A stretch of DNA of 64,000 nt from an uncultured Bacteroidia bacterium (GCA_947252645.1 CAMXWF010000006.1:62001-126000); one strand, 5' to 3'. Positions 17,269 through 27,431 are shown, counted from the stretch's first letter. Numbers and translations are program-made. The notes: generated from the sequence alone by a model not told the origin.

Positions 17269-17367
17269 GGTCCCCCTCTCCTTCCTGTAGGCCCACGAAG
17301 AACCCACGAATTTCTCTATCCATAGCTATCACCTGTTTAATTCCTATCGCTATTTCGCACCACACTA

Positions 17368-18552
17368 TCAAAAGGCTACCTCCACTTCGATGGTCCTACC
17401 CCCGCGAATGACAGTCAGCTTGGCCCTATCGCCTCCCTGAAGCTTACTCACTGCGCTCTGGAGCTGCGACACCGTATTGGTGCGCACCCCATTGAGTGCC
17501 TGTATCACATCGCCCTCCATGAGCCCCGCCTGCGCCGCGGGCGAATCCGCTATCACATCGATGACCAAAGCACCACGAGTATCCCCCCCTGTAAGCTGCG
17601 CCGCCATCTGGTCGTTGAGCGTGGTCAAGTGAACCCCTAGATACACGCGCTGCACCTCGCCCCCATCGGCCCCATCGCCCCTCCGCAAAGACTTGGCGAG
17701 AAACTTCTCCACTATCGTCTCAGGAATGGCAAACGCATAGCCCGCAAAGGCCCCCGTGGGGGAGGCTATGGCGGTGTTGATCCCCACCAGACGGCCATCG
17801 AGATCCACCAACGGCCCCCCGCTATTCCCAGGGTTGACCGCCGCATCGATCTGGATGAACGACTCCATCGACACCCGCCCAGACTGCAAATCGATATTCC
17901 GCGGACGCGCACTCACAATGCCCGCAGTCACCGTGGTCTCCAAATTAAACGGATTCCCTATCGCCAGCACCCACTCGCCCACACGCAGACTATCGGATGT
18001 CCCAAACTCCAAGTAGGGCAAAACATCGCTCGTATTCACCTTCAGCAAGGCCAAGTCTGTCGCAGGATCTCGCGAAACCACCCGCGCAGGGTAGTGGCGC
18101 CCATCGGGCAACGACACCTCGATCTGGCGCGCATTCGCTATCACATGATTATTCGTGATGATATGGCCCTCTCGGTCAACGATGGCCCCAGACCCTGAAA
18201 CCTGCACTGGCACCTTCACATCGGGCTGCGGGCCAAAAAAGAACTCTATCACCGAGCCACGGTACGGGCTCGCCTGCTCCATCACCCCCCTCGTCCGCAC
18301 ATGCACCACGCCAGGCTTGGCGCGGGCTGCAGCCGTGACAAAGTAGGGCAGCCCGCCCTGCGTGGCAGCCCGAGGCCCCAACGCCACGCTATCGCCTCCC
18401 GCAGCATGGTACGAAGGCAAAGCCTGACCCCCGCGCAACGCCTCACCACCTTGGAAGCGCAACGCCAGATAGCCCCCGAAAAAACCCACTACCAGCGCCA
18501 GCAACAGCGTCAGCCACACCGGCATCCCGCGATGCCCATCTCGTCTACGCAT
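17368..18552 (-). CDS. htrA: HtrA/Deg-family periplasmic serine protease, single PDZ
   Basis: Envelope quality-control protease of 394 residues. An N-terminal membrane anchor or signal (VWLTLLLALVVGFFGGYLAL, residues 12-31) precedes the S1C protease domain with the triad His136 (NNHV), Asp166 (DPATDLAL) and Ser244 (PGNSGGP). One PDZ domain follows (VIDVIADSPAAQAGLMEGD, INGVRTNTV-like), ending at about residue 390. The single PDZ makes it DegS-like in layout, while most Bacteroidota DegP/DegQ-type enzymes have two. It is 53 bases downstream of dapF on the same strand, so they may be cotranscribed with rpoD following. Confidence 0.93.
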   Translation of the reverse strand: MRRRDGHRGMPVWLTLLLALVVGFFGGYLALRFQGGEALRGGQALPSYHAAGGDSVALGPRAATQGGLPYFVTAAARAKPGVVHVRTRGVMEQASPYRGSVIEFFFGPQPDVKVPVQVSGSGAIVDREGHIITNNHVIANARQIEVSLPDGRHYPARVVSRDPATDLALLKVNTSDVLPYLEFGTSDSLRVGEWVLAIGNPFNLETTVTAGIVSARPRNIDLQSGRVSMESFIQIDAAVNPGNSGGPLVDLDGRLVGINTAIASPTGAFAGYAFAIPETIVEKFLAKSLRRGDGADGGEVQRVYLGVHLTTLNDQMAAQLTGGDTRGALVIDVIADSPAAQAGLMEGDVIQALNGVRTNTVSQLQSAVSKLQGGDRAKLTVIRGGRTIEVEVAF

Positions 18553-18605
18553 AGCTCCTCGTTTATCCGTTTTTCACCCCAATTGCCCCGTACAACCTGA
18601 CCAGG

Positions 18606-19487
18606 CTACTTACTGCCCCACTCCGTGCCAAACACAAAACGGGCAGGGCCTTCGAGCCAATCAGAATTGCACACCGACAGCTCGCCCCCAGGCACGATCA
18701 CCCTCACGGTGCGAAGGTCGGAATTCTCAATGCAACACGCGCGCGCTACCGCCACTGCGCCGCTACCACACGAGAGGGTCTCCCCCTCCACCCCCTTCTC
18801 AAAGGTACGCATGCGCACCTGGCATTCCCCCTGCTCGCCGTCCACATGCAGCACCTCGTAGAAATCCACATTCGCCCCGCCCTGCGGCGCATTCACCACA
18901 TGGCGTAAGGACGAGGCCTCCGCCTCAAAGCGGGCATCCAACGTGCCCGGTGCGCAGCACACCACGCAGTGCCACACGCCCGTATTGAGCAGCAAGGCCT
19001 CCCCCCCGTCTGCCAAGGAAACCCTCTCCGGGGAAGAAGTAGGCTTAGCCACCTTCACGCGCACCAGGCCGTCATAGCCCACCCGCACATCGTAGAGCTG
19101 ATTCCAAAACAGCAACCTGCCCTCCAGAGCGGGAACAAACTCGGCATGCGCTACGCCACTTATATCCCCCAATTCCACACGACTCAGCCATCCACGGCAC
19201 TGCGCGTGGCGCGCCACGCACCGCGCCCCATTCCCGCAGAACGCCGCCATACTCCCATCAGCATTGTAAAAATGCACCAACACCGCCTGGTCGCCCCCTG
19301 GCAAGCCCTCGAGCCTCTCGACCACCATCAAGCCATCGGCCCCTATGCCGTAGTGACGGTCGCAAAGCACTGACACGCACTCGGCGCGCACCCTACCGCT
19401 CCGCGTATCCGTGAGGTACGACAGCGCATCCCAACCCTCCACGATCAGGAAATCGTTGCCTGTAGCCTCATACTTCTCTACGCGCAT
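18606..19487 (-). CDS. dapF: diaminopimelate epimerase
   Basis: Interconverts LL- and meso-diaminopimelate for lysine and peptidoglycan synthesis. The 293-residue protein has the expected N-terminal KYEATGNDFLIV, and the two active-site cysteines Cys84 (CGNGARC) and Cys240 (CGSGAVA), plus the FYNADGS and ANVDF segments. It is slightly longer than the usual 270-280 residues because of small insertions. The ribosome-binding site GAGAGGAG lies ahead of the ATG. In many Bacteroidales dapF is followed by the LL-DAP aminotransferase gene; here an htrA gene follows instead. Confidence 0.94.
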   Translation of the reverse strand: MRVEKYEATGNDFLIVEGWDALSYLTDTRSGRVRAECVSVLCDRHYGIGADGLMVVERLEGLPGGDQAVLVHFYNADGSMAAFCGNGARCVARHAQCRGWLSRVELGDISGVAHAEFVPALEGRLLFWNQLYDVRVGYDGLVRVKVAKPTSSPERVSLADGGEALLLNTGVWHCVVCCAPGTLDARFEAEASSLRHVVNAPQGGANVDFYEVLHVDGEQGECQVRMRTFEKGVEGETLSCGSGAVAVARACCIENSDLRTVRVIVPGGELSVCNSDWLEGPARFVFGTEWGSK

Positions 19488-19716
19488 AGCCTAGACTCCT
19501 CTCGCACCCCAGCGTACCTTGTAACGAAGAAAGAGGAGAAATTGTTTCATAGCGCGCTTCGCCATAGTGCATCAAGCTCAGACTTGCGGCCACTCAACCC
19601 GCAAGTCCAGGATATTCACAACAAATTCTGCGCCAAGAGCCCCGGGCAGGGGGCATAGCATGCGAAGGGAGGCCACGCGACGAGAAGTCTGCACGCCCAA
19701 GCTGCCAGTTTTTCCC

Positions 19717-19724
19717 TACCTTGC
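19717..19724 (+). promoter_or_regulatory. possible -7 box TACCTTGC for the HAD gene
   Basis: TACCTTGC is one step from the TAnnTTTG consensus and lies 21 bases before the GTG start at 19746. No -33 match is obvious. Confidence 0.3.
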
Positions 19725-19745
19725 GCCTGTAACGACCTGGAGTGC

Positions 19746-20588
19746 GTGAGCAAACAGCCTATACAACTTATCGCCACGGACATCGACGGCACCCTCATCG
19801 ATGCCCAGCACCAGCTCCCGGCCGCCAATCGCTACGCGCTCCTGCGCGCCAAGGCCGCTGGCCTCCACTTGGCACTCGTCACCGGCCGCTCCATGGAAAC
19901 TGCCCGCATGGTCGTCACAGCCCAGTGGCCCTTCACCCACCTGGTCTTCTCCACGGGGGCCGGCGTAGCCACCTGGCCCAGCCTCACCCTACTCCATGAA
20001 GTCCACTTCAACCCCACAACTGCGCGCAGCATCCTCCAGCTACTATTAGCCCACCACCTCTCCTTCACCGTGCACGCCCCAATCCCCGATAGCCACCTCT
20101 TCCTCTACCACCAAGCCGACTACCTCGCCAACACCGACTTCAACCATCGCCTGCAAACCTACCGCCAGCACGCCACCCCCCTACCCCACGACCCCGCAAC
20201 GCTCCCCTGGCCCCCCTCCCTCTTCCTCACCACTATCCCCCCAAGCCCAGACCTCTACCAGCAGGTAGCCCAGATGCTGATGCCCTACGGCCAAGTCACT
20301 CGCACCACCTCCCCCATCGACCACCGCTCCATCTGGGTAGAACTCTACCCCAAGGGGGTCTCCAAGGCCAGCGGGCTACTCTGGCTAACAAAAAAACTAG
20401 GAATCCCACCCGAAGGCGTGGCCGTAATTGGCAACGACTACAACGACCTCCCCATGCTCAAGGCCTTCCCCGCGGCCTTCATCATCGCCGATGGACACCC
20501 CGATCTCCAGCAGCATTTCCAGCAGGTAGCCCCCTGTAAGCTCGGCGGCCTAGCAGAGGCCATCTACCGCTGCCTCGGCGGGCGCTAG
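19746..20588 (+). CDS. Cof-type HAD-IIB phosphatase
   Basis: Haloacid-dehalogenase superfamily hydrolase of 280 residues, Cof subfamily, probably acting on small phosphorylated metabolites. Motif I is ATDIDGTLID (residues 9-18), motif II LALVTGRSM, and the C-terminal motif IV GVAVIGNDYNDLPML; a Lys for motif III lies in KGVSKASGLLWL. The cap domain occupies the middle. The start is GTG 19746, with another GTG four bases upstream in a different frame. The gene stands alone, convergent with the tRNA-Ser gene. The substrate cannot be inferred. Confidence 0.88.
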   Translation: MSKQPIQLIATDIDGTLIDAQHQLPAANRYALLRAKAAGLHLALVTGRSMETARMVVTAQWPFTHLVFSTGAGVATWPSLTLLHEVHFNPTTARSILQLLLAHHLSFTVHAPIPDSHLFLYHQADYLANTDFNHRLQTYRQHATPLPHDPATLPWPPSLFLTTIPPSPDLYQQVAQMLMPYGQVTRTTSPIDHRSIWVELYPKGVSKASGLLWLTKKLGIPPEGVAVIGNDYNDLPMLKAFPAAFIIADGHPDLQQHFQQVAPCKLGGLAEAIYRCLGGR

Positions 20589-21028
20589 CCCAAGGGGAAC
20601 TGGCCGCCGCAACATGGGCCAAACGCTCGGTCTTGGCCAAGCACTCGTCGAGTCGCCGCACGGCAAAAGTAACGGCACTTGACTAGGACCAGCACTGGCC
20701 TCCGCCCGCGGGCATCGGTCTGCCCTACCGTGCCGAGATTGAGCTGTACCGTGTACGATGTACCCGCACGTTCCATGGCACCTCCGATTTTCATTAACAA
20801 TCGTTATGAGGAAAAAGCGGGCGTTTTTAACAATCACTAACAATCACTGCCCGCTCTTTCACAGCCGCGAAGTTATAAAAGCGAAGATTACCGCACGGAC
20901 TTTCGCGGCAATTATAAGTACTCCCCGAAACGGCAGGGAGGGAATCGGGCCCCCGCAGCCCATGGTAACCCGCTGGCGCACAGCCTGTTGGCAAAGAAAA
21001 AGGGCACGCCCAAACCGAGCGCGCCCCG
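20589..21028. other. 440-base noncoding stretch
   Basis: No supported gene. It holds the minus-strand hairpin at 20816-20855. A short minus-strand frame at 20585-20800 has an odd Cys/Arg-rich composition and overlaps the HAD gene end, so I do not call it. Confidence 0.4.
20811..20855 (-). terminator. probable tRNA-Ser terminator
   Basis: AGCGGGC (20816-20822) pairs with GCCCGCT (20849-20855); on the minus strand the stem is followed by TTTTTC. The 26-base loop contains the direct repeat AACAATCACT twice (20830-20849), which is unusual for a terminator loop. Confidence 0.5.
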
Positions 21029-21113
21029 CGGAGGGAAAGGGATTCGAACCCCTGGTGCATTGCTGCACAACGGTTTTCAAGACCGCCGCATTCGACCGCT
21101 CTGCCATCCCTCC
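21029..21113 (-). tRNA. tRNA-Ser (anticodon TGA)
   Basis: The minus strand folds into a class II tRNA: acceptor GGAGGGA/TCCCTCC, D arm GGCAGAGCGGTCGAATGC, anticodon loop CTTGAAA giving TGA, a long variable arm (TTGTGCAGCAATGCACC) and the T arm GGGGTTCGAATCCC. CCA is not encoded. A TACCTTTG promoter box is 10 bases upstream of the 5' end. Confidence 0.96.
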
Positions 21114-21122
21114 AGTGCGGCG

Positions 21123-21130
21123 CAAAGGTA
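21123..21130 (-). promoter_or_regulatory. -7 box TACCTTTG for tRNA-Ser
   Basis: TACCTTTG on the minus strand ends 10 bases before the mature tRNA 5' end, so transcription would start very near the mature end. Confidence 0.6.
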
Positions 21131-21152
21131 CACTTTTCAGCGCATCGTCCTC

Positions 21153-22298
21153 CTACCGCGAGGCGCGCAGGCCCGCGCCACGCTGCCCCCGCGTGGCCTC
21201 GGTGTCCTTCACATTGCCTGTGAACGTATTGCTCGAGGCCAGGCTGTGCAGGAGACTGGAGTAGGCCTTTACGCCCACCCGGCAGTCGCGGATGGTATTG
21301 TTCATGAAGCGGAACCTCCGCGCGTTCTCAAAGATAGCCCCCACCTCGGCCCCCGCGATGGTGCAGCCCGTAAAAAGCGACTCAGCAGTCACCCTCGCAT
21401 TGAAACTAATGCCCGCCCAGCGCTGTTGACCAAAAAGTGCGGGGTGCTTGATGAAGCGCACCCCCTGGCAGTTCAACGTGCAAGGCTCAAAGCAGCCAAA
21501 GTCCAGGATACCAGGCATTTTGAAGTAGATGGTCGTTCCCGAAGCCACTTGGAAGGTAGGCGCATCGATACTTATCACCTGATCGATGCAGTAGGGGTAG
21601 GAGAGCTTGGGCAAACGTACAGCGGCTATTTTCTCAGCTGGAGGCAAGAGCAGTACGCTGGGCGCATCGGCCGAACTGGAAAGCCCCAGGCCCGCCAGGG
21701 ACTCCACGCCCTGGATAGGGCACGCCAGGGGAGCTTCGCCGCCGCAGCTGACGTTTAGTCCCGACAGCATCCCCCCGTTGCCTAGCCGCTCCACCCAGAG
21801 TCCATTGGTATCGGATTCGATAGAGAGATTGTAGATAGCGAAGTTGAGCTTTTTCACCACCATGGCCGCCCTATGCTCCAACGTAGAGTACACATCCTCC
21901 AGCCGGAGATTGCTAATGCGCGATCCCGGGGCGGCCATGTCGATAAGTAGACCATTGCAGCTGGCCCCCATGCCCTCCCCCTGGATCACCACCGGGGCCT
22001 CGGCCGTGCCGTTGATTACTATCCTCACGGGCTTGATAGTTCCTATGGAAAGGTTGGTGCCGGGCGCGCACTTGATGGTCACCCCGGCATCGATAATCAA
22101 GGAGGGCCCATCGATATTGGTTGTCCGCTCGACCTGGATCGTGCTCCCAGCCAACCAATGCACTGGCTCGGTGGTATCGGTAATGGCCTGCGGATTGTCA
22201 AGAGAATCCTTCACGCATGCGCTCACCGCAATACCCCACACCAGTGCCAGCACCACGAACCGCAACCTAGATAGAAAGTATACTCTCCTCATGTCCAC
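21153..22298 (-). CDS. right-handed beta-helix lipoprotein, unknown function
   Basis: A 381-residue predicted lipoprotein with signal peptide (RLRFVVLALVWGIAVSAC, lipobox Cys28). The mature part has short repeated strands with patterns such as GTAEAPVVIQGEG, CNGLLIDMAAPGSRISNLRLEDV, and near the end GCTIAGAEVGAIFENARRFRFMNNTIRDCRVGVKAYSSLLHS and SSNTFTGN, typical of a parallel beta-helix (pectate-lyase / NosD-like) fold. No catalytic residues are recognisable, so a binding or structural role is as likely as an enzyme. ATG 22298 or 22292 could be the start. It is an isolated gene between tRNA-Ser and a 590-base noncoding region. Confidence 0.68.
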   Translation of the reverse strand: MDMRRVYFLSRLRFVVLALVWGIAVSACVKDSLDNPQAITDTTEPVHWLAGSTIQVERTTNIDGPSLIIDAGVTIKCAPGTNLSIGTIKPVRIVINGTAEAPVVIQGEGMGASCNGLLIDMAAPGSRISNLRLEDVYSTLEHRAAMVVKKLNFAIYNLSIESDTNGLWVERLGNGGMLSGLNVSCGGEAPLACPIQGVESLAGLGLSSSADAPSVLLLPPAEKIAAVRLPKLSYPYCIDQVISIDAPTFQVASGTTIYFKMPGILDFGCFEPCTLNCQGVRFIKHPALFGQQRWAGISFNARVTAESLFTGCTIAGAEVGAIFENARRFRFMNNTIRDCRVGVKAYSSLLHSLASSNTFTGNVKDTEATRGQRGAGLRASR

Positions 22299-22828
22299 CT
22301 CCTACTACGCACCGCACCCCGCCGCGAAGCTAGGTAGAAAAGACCAATTGCGCCCCAGCATCCCGACCACGATTCCTGCACGCAGGCCCAGAAGTGCCCC
22401 CCAAATTTCCCATTCCACCCCATTTACCGCACCCTCGCCGTACCAACTCCGCTCATGGCCGCTCGAGAAGCGGAGTTGGTACGGAGAGAATAGATTGAAG
22501 CCCTAAGAGTTGTGGTGATAGATAGCAACAGCACCACCGCGCACCCCCCCGCTATTGACTAGCATCGAGCGAACGATTAACGGTGGTGCGCGGAATAGCC
22601 TGCGCCGCGCAACTGCATGCTACTCAGGGCAGAAGCAAGATATAGGGGAAACACCAATGGTATCGTGATTTATTGATTATTTGGCAAATAAGCCAATCGG
22701 GGCCTATTTTTTGGGATACGTATGGAGATGGAATAATGTTACAAGCCCCACCCTGAGAGGCCTCGTCCAGCAGAGGTCGCCCCGCCCGGCGCCCGCCCTG
22801 CGAAGGTAAATCTTAGCGTGGAATCTCG
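22299..22828. other. 530-base noncoding region with strong inverted repeats
   Basis: No supported gene. It contains the 16-bp-stem hairpin at 22438-22484, the crossing inverted repeats at 22537-22599, and an AT-richer stretch (22640-22740) before the promoter of the M20 peptidase gene. Confidence 0.5.
22438..22484. repeat. inverted repeat, 16-bp perfect stem
   Basis: CCGTACCAACTCCGCT (22438-22453) and AGCGGAGTTGGTACGG (22469-22484) are perfect complements around a 15-base loop. No T tract follows. The motif ACCAACTCCGCTC reappears in the tandem repeat at 61054-61107. Confidence 0.75.
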
Positions 22829-22836
22829 TATCTTTG
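22829..22836 (+). promoter_or_regulatory. -7 box TATCTTTG for the M20 peptidase gene
   Basis: TATCTTTG matches TAnnTTTG and lies 51 bases before the ATG at 22888. A clear -33 box is not seen. Confidence 0.5.
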
Positions 22837-22887
22837 TCCATATCCCAAGCAGGCCCCGAGGCAGGGGCGCAAAGAAAAGAGAACTCT

Positions 22888-24261
22888 ATGGATGTAATCA
22901 AGGATTATGTGGCCAAGCACCAAGCGCGCTTCCTCGAGGAGCTTTTTGGCCTATTGCGCATTCCCTCAATCAGCTCCGAGCCCGCGCACGCGGAGGACAT
23001 GGTACGCACCGCGGAATACTGGCGTGACGCGCTGCTGAAAGCCGGGGCCGATAGGGCCGAGGTGATGCCCACGGTAGGGCCCCCGGTAGTCTATGGGGAG
23101 AAGATCCTCGACGAGCAGCTGCCCACGGTTCTGGTCTACGGGCACTACGATGTCATGCCCGTGGACCCCATCGACGAGTGGCGCACCAAGCCCTTCGAGC
23201 CCGTGATCAAGGATGGCTGCATCTGGGGCCGCGGGGCCGATGACGACAAGGGGCAGAGCTTCATGCACGCCAAGGCCTTCGAGCTCATGGTGGCCACCCA
23301 TACGCTGCCCTGCAACGTCAAGTTCATGCTGGAGGGCCAGGAGGAGATTGGCTCGGGCGCGCTGTCGCTGTGGCTCGACGACCATAAGGAGCTGGTCAAG
23401 TCCGACGTGATCCTGGTGTCCGACACCTCGATGCTCGCCAGCGATATCCCCTCCATCACGGTTGGGCTGCGGGGCCTGTGCTACATGGAGGTAGAGGTGG
23501 AGGGCCCCAATGCCGACCTGCACTCGGGGGTCTATGGCGGGGCAGTGGCCAACCCAGCCAACGTGCTCTGCCAGATGATCGGCCAGCTCATCGACGCCAA
23601 CGGCCACATCACCATCCCGGGCTTCTACGACGATGTGGAGGTCATTTCGCCCCAAGAGCGCAAGGCCATGAACGAAGCGCCCTTCTGCCAGCAAGAGTAC
23701 ATGGACGCCATCGGCGTGCCGGCCCTGCAGGGCGAGCACAGCTTCACCACCATTGAGCGCACGGGCATCCGCCCCACCTGCGATGTCAACGGCATCTGGG
23801 GCGGCTACACGGGCGAGGGCACCAAGACCATTATCCCGGCGCGCGCACACGCCAAAATCAGCATGCGACTCGTGCCGCACCAGGACTACCAGAAGATCGC
23901 CGAGCTCTTCACGGAGTACTTTAAGCAAATGGCCCCTAAATCCGTCAAGGTGCACACTAAATTCCTCCACGGGGGCGTGCCCTACGTTGCGCCCACCGAC
24001 ACCAAGGCCTACCAGGCAGCGCATAAAGCCGTGGAGCAAACCTTCGGCAAGGCCCCAATCCCCACCCGGAGCGGCGGCAGCATCCCCATCATCAGCACGT
24101 TTGAGCAAAAACTCGGCGTGAAGTCTATCCTCATGGGCTTTGGCCTCGAATCCGATGCCATCCACTCGCCCAACGAGAACTACCCCGTGGCCCAGTTCCT
24201 CAAGGGCATCGCGACGATACCGCTCTTCTACCGGTATTTTGCTGAAGCCATGAAGCAGTAG
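22888..24261 (+). CDS. M20-family dipeptidase
   Basis: Zinc metallopeptidase of 457 residues, probably a cytoplasmic dipeptidase that completes peptide breakdown. It has the metal-ligand motif VYGHYDVMPVDP, then WGRGADDDKGQ (bridging Asp), EGQEEIGSG (catalytic Glu pair), and the C-terminal GGSIPIISTFE and SPNENYPV. The dimerisation domain lies between. ATG 22888, preceded by AAAAGAGAA, gives the family's normal N-terminus MDVIKDYVAKHQARFLEELF; in-frame upstream codons lie across the promoter. The gene ends at a good terminator (24286-24331). It is monocistronic. Confidence 0.93.
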   Translation: MDVIKDYVAKHQARFLEELFGLLRIPSISSEPAHAEDMVRTAEYWRDALLKAGADRAEVMPTVGPPVVYGEKILDEQLPTVLVYGHYDVMPVDPIDEWRTKPFEPVIKDGCIWGRGADDDKGQSFMHAKAFELMVATHTLPCNVKFMLEGQEEIGSGALSLWLDDHKELVKSDVILVSDTSMLASDIPSITVGLRGLCYMEVEVEGPNADLHSGVYGGAVANPANVLCQMIGQLIDANGHITIPGFYDDVEVISPQERKAMNEAPFCQQEYMDAIGVPALQGEHSFTTIERTGIRPTCDVNGIWGGYTGEGTKTIIPARAHAKISMRLVPHQDYQKIAELFTEYFKQMAPKSVKVHTKFLHGGVPYVAPTDTKAYQAAHKAVEQTFGKAPIPTRSGGSIPIISTFEQKLGVKSILMGFGLESDAIHSPNENYPVAQFLKGIATIPLFYRYFAEAMKQ

Positions 24262-24285
24262 CCCCGCCGCGGCGCACGCTATCGA

Positions 24286-24331
24286 CCCCCAGCCCTGCTA
24301 TATGCTACAGCGAGGCTGGGGGCTTTTTCTT
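24286..24331 (+). terminator. terminator after the M20 peptidase gene
   Basis: CCCCCAGCC (24286-24294) pairs with GGCTGGGGG (24314-24322), followed by CTTTTTCTT. Confidence 0.88.
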
Positions 24332-24513
24332 ACCCGTAGAAGTCGTCAAATTGTCGCGAATTGATGGCAATTATGCCAAATTGACAGTATCTGCAGATGG
24401 CGCGTCTTGTGACTTTATTGGTTAATTATCAATGTATTATGGGTTAGTCGCTCCGTCCTTACGCCCCTAGAGAACGATATTTGCTCCCAGGGGAGGCACG
24501 AGGAAAAGAAACC

Positions 24514-27105
24514 ATGAAACTAGAACAGTTCACCATAAAGAGCCAGGAGGCCATTGGGGCAGCCTTTGAGATTGCCCGGGCCCACGGGCAGCAGGCGGTA
24601 GAGCCACTCCACCTGCTGCTCGGGCTCATCCGTAAAAGTGGCGACGTGTTCCAATATATTGCGCAGAAGGTGGGGGCCAATAGCCAGGGCATGCTCTCGG
24701 GCTGCGAGGCCCTACTAGAGCAACTGCCCCGGGTGCAGGGGGGCGAGCCCTACCTCTCGCAGGATAGCGAGCGTGTGCTACAGGCCGCCGTGTCGGCCTC
24801 AGAGAAGGCCAAGAACAGCTACGTGTCGGTAGAGTACATCCTGCTGGCCCTTCTCGACGCGCCGGCCCCGGTGGGGCAGCTGCTCAAGGATGCCGGCCTG
24901 AGCCGGCAGCAGGTGCTGGAGGCCATCGCGGCGCTGCGGCGCGATAAGCCCGTTGACACGCCCAGCGCCGAGGAGAGCTACAATGCCCTGGGCAAGTACG
25001 CCATCGACCTGAATGCCCAGGCACGCTCGGGCAAGCTCGACCCCGTAATAGGGCGCGACGAGGAGATACGGCGCGTACTCCAGATCCTGGCCCGGCGCAC
25101 CAAGAACAATCCTATCCTCATCGGCGAGCCCGGGGTGGGCAAAACGGCCATAGCCGAGGGCATCGCCTACCGGATTGTCAACGGCGACGTGCCCGACAAC
25201 CTGCTCTCCAAGCGGGTGTATTCGCTCGACATGGGGGCCCTGATCGCCGGGGCCAAGTACAAGGGCGAGTTCGAGGAGCGGCTGAAGGCCGTGGTCAACG
25301 AAGTCATAGAGTCGGAGGGGGAGGTGATCCTCTTCATCGATGAGATCCACACCCTGGTGGGCGCAGGGGGCGGCGAGGGGGCCATGGACGCGGCCAACAT
25401 CCTTAAACCTGCGCTGGCCCGAGGGGAGCTGCGGGCCATCGGGGCCACCACCTACCAGGAGTACCAAAAGTACTTCGAGAAGGATAAGGCCTTGGCGCGG
25501 CGCTTCCAAACGGTACAGATCGATGAGCCTAGCGAGGAGGATGCCATCTCGATATTGCGTGGCCTGAAGGAGCGCTACGAGAATCACCACTCCGTGCGTA
25601 TCAAGGACGAGGCCATCGTGGCCGCCGTCCAGCTTTCCCGCCGCTACATTTCCGACCGCTACCTGCCCGATAAGGCCATCGACCTGGTCGATGAGGCGGC
25701 CGCGAAGCTCCGCCTGGAGATGCACTCGCTGCCCTCAGAGCTCGATGAGGTGGAGCGCAAGGTGCGCCAGCTACAAATAGAGCGGGCAGCCCTGCAGCGC
25801 GAACACGACCAGGCGAAGGTAGACGCCATCGACGCGGAGCTAGCCACCCTCGGCGAGCAGCGCTCGGCCATGCGCAGCAAGTGGAGCGAGGAGAAGCGGC
25901 TAGTAGATTCCATCCAGCAGCGCAAGCACGAGATAGAGCAGCTCAAGCAGCAGGCGGTGGAGGCCGAGCGCAACGGCGACTACGGGACGGTGGCCGAAAT
26001 CCGCTACGGCAAGGTGGCCGCAGCTGAAAAGGCCATTGCCCAAGCCCAGCAGGAGCTGCGCAGCACCCAGCATGGCCAGGCGATGATCAAGGAGGAGGTG
26101 GACGCAGAGGACATCGCGGAGATCGTGGCGCGCTGGACGGGGATTCCCGTCAGCCGGATGCTCCAAAGCGACAAGGAACGTCTGCTGCACCTGGAGGATG
26201 CCCTGCGGGCCCGCGTGGTGGGGCAAGACGAGGCCATCGGGGTAGTGGCCGACGCCGTGCGCCGGAGCCGCGCGGGGCTACAGGACACCAAGCGCCCCAT
26301 TGGCTCCTTCCTCTTCCTAGGCAGCACGGGCGTGGGGAAAACCGAGCTTGCCAGGGCGCTGGCCGAGTTCCTCTTCGACGATGAGTCCATGATGACGCGC
26401 ATCGACATGAGCGAGTACCAGGAGCGCCATTCGGTCTCCCGGCTGGTCGGTGCGCCCCCAGGCTACGTGGGCTACGAGGAGGGCGGACAGCTCACCGAGG
26501 CCATCCGGCGTAAGCCCTACTCGGTCATCCTGCTCGACGAGATAGAGAAAGCACACCCCGATGTGTTCAACATCCTCCTACAGGTGCTCGACGACGGGCG
26601 ACTCACCGATAACAAGGGACGCACGGTGGACTTCAAAAACACCATCGTCATCCTGACATCAAACCTTGGCTCTGAGCTCCTTACGGAAGCCATAGGAGAG
26701 CAGTCCACAGCGGCCACCAAAGCAAACTACGAGCGGGCCAAGGGGCAAGTGCTCGAGCTGCTCAAGCAGCGCATCCGGCCGGAATTCCTCAATCGGCTCG
26801 ATGAGGTGGTGGTGTTCCATCCGCTGGGCCTGGAGCAGGTGCGGGCCATCGTACGGCTGCAGGAAAAGCGGCTGCAGGCGCTTCTGGCGGCCCAGTCGAT
26901 AAGCCTAGAGCTCACCGACGCCGCGGTGGCGTGGATAGCCCAACAGGGCTATGAGCCAGCCTACGGGGCTCGGCCGGTCAAGCGATGCCTACAGCGCGAG
27001 GTAGTCAATAGGCTCTCCAAGGCCATCATTGGGGGGGAGGTTTCGGCCAAGAGCCACATCGTGGTGGACTACCAGGGCGGCCAGAGCCTAACCTTCAGCA
27101 ACTAA
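24514..27105 (+). CDS. clpB: ClpB disaggregase
   Basis: Hsp100 chaperone that rescues aggregated protein with DnaK. The 863-residue product has the Clp-N domain (1-150), first AAA+ module with Walker A GEPGVGKT at about 204-211, the long coiled-coil middle domain (about 400-520, rich in charged heptads), and the second AAA+ module with GSTGVGKT at about 603-610, then the ClpB C-terminal domain. ATG 24514, after GAGGCACGAGGAAAAG, gives the standard [14 protein letters not shown] start. No CIRCE element is seen upstream; two copies of CAAATTG stand around 24347-24388 but have no known role. Standard length; no ClpP-binding loop is expected. Confidence 0.97.
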   Translation: MKLEQFTIKSQEAIGAAFEIARAHGQQAVEPLHLLLGLIRKSGDVFQYIAQKVGANSQGMLSGCEALLEQLPRVQGGEPYLSQDSERVLQAAVSASEKAKNSYVSVEYILLALLDAPAPVGQLLKDAGLSRQQVLEAIAALRRDKPVDTPSAEESYNALGKYAIDLNAQARSGKLDPVIGRDEEIRRVLQILARRTKNNPILIGEPGVGKTAIAEGIAYRIVNGDVPDNLLSKRVYSLDMGALIAGAKYKGEFEERLKAVVNEVIESEGEVILFIDEIHTLVGAGGGEGAMDAANILKPALARGELRAIGATTYQEYQKYFEKDKALARRFQTVQIDEPSEEDAISILRGLKERYENHHSVRIKDEAIVAAVQLSRRYISDRYLPDKAIDLVDEAAAKLRLEMHSLPSELDEVERKVRQLQIERAALQREHDQAKVDAIDAELATLGEQRSAMRSKWSEEKRLVDSIQQRKHEIEQLKQQAVEAERNGDYGTVAEIRYGKVAAAEKAIAQAQQELRSTQHGQAMIKEEVDAEDIAEIVARWTGIPVSRMLQSDKERLLHLEDALRARVVGQDEAIGVVADAVRRSRAGLQDTKRPIGSFLFLGSTGVGKTELARALAEFLFDDESMMTRIDMSEYQERHSVSRLVGAPPGYVGYEEGGQLTEAIRRKPYSVILLDEIEKAHPDVFNILLQVLDDGRLTDNKGRTVDFKNTIVILTSNLGSELLTEAIGEQSTAATKANYERAKGQVLELLKQRIRPEFLNRLDEVVVFHPLGLEQVRAIVRLQEKRLQALLAAQSISLELTDAAVAWIAQQGYEPAYGARPVKRCLQREVVNRLSKAIIGGEVSAKSHIVVDYQGGQSLTFSN

Positions 27106-27124
27106 ACCACCTGCCACACTATCT

Positions 27125-27167
27125 AAGCTGCATGCCGTGGCCTATCCCGGCGTGCAGCTTTTTTTTG
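27125..27167 (+). terminator. clpB terminator
   Basis: AAGCTGCATGCC (27125-27136) pairs with GGCGTGCAGCTT (27149-27160, one G-T pair), and T8 (27159-27166) follows. Confidence 0.9.
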
Positions 27168-27431
27168 TCTTAGGCCAGCACTGCAACCGACGCAAGCCCA
27201 CGGCGGCCTGCAGCGCTACCCGGTAGCCAAAAGGCTACATGGGGGCGCCACTGCAAACGCTGCGTGCGGCCGTAGATCCTCAATCCTTTGTTTACGCTGG
27301 AGCGCATGCGCAAGCGCTGTCGGAGCAAAGGACCCTCTCGGGGCGCTACGGGAGCGGAGAAATTTCCCCCGCACTCGGGGGAAAACGCAGAGCGGAGGCC
27401 AGAGACGAGGCGCAAAAGCGCAGGATAGAAC

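Noticed and set aside
20585..20800. Short minus-strand frame that might be an integrase remnant next to tRNA-Ser
   Set aside because: No integrase motif, overlaps the HAD gene end, and no attachment-site repeat of the tRNA 3' end is seen.
22966..24165. Long minus-strand open frame antisense to the M20 peptidase
   Set aside because: High GC opens antisense frames; the plus frame has clear family motifs, and this one is rich in Gly/His/Leu without motifs.
24331..24513. CIRCE or HSE-type heat-shock element before clpB
   Set aside because: No 9-base inverted repeat of the CIRCE type is present; the CAAATTG repeats are direct and short.
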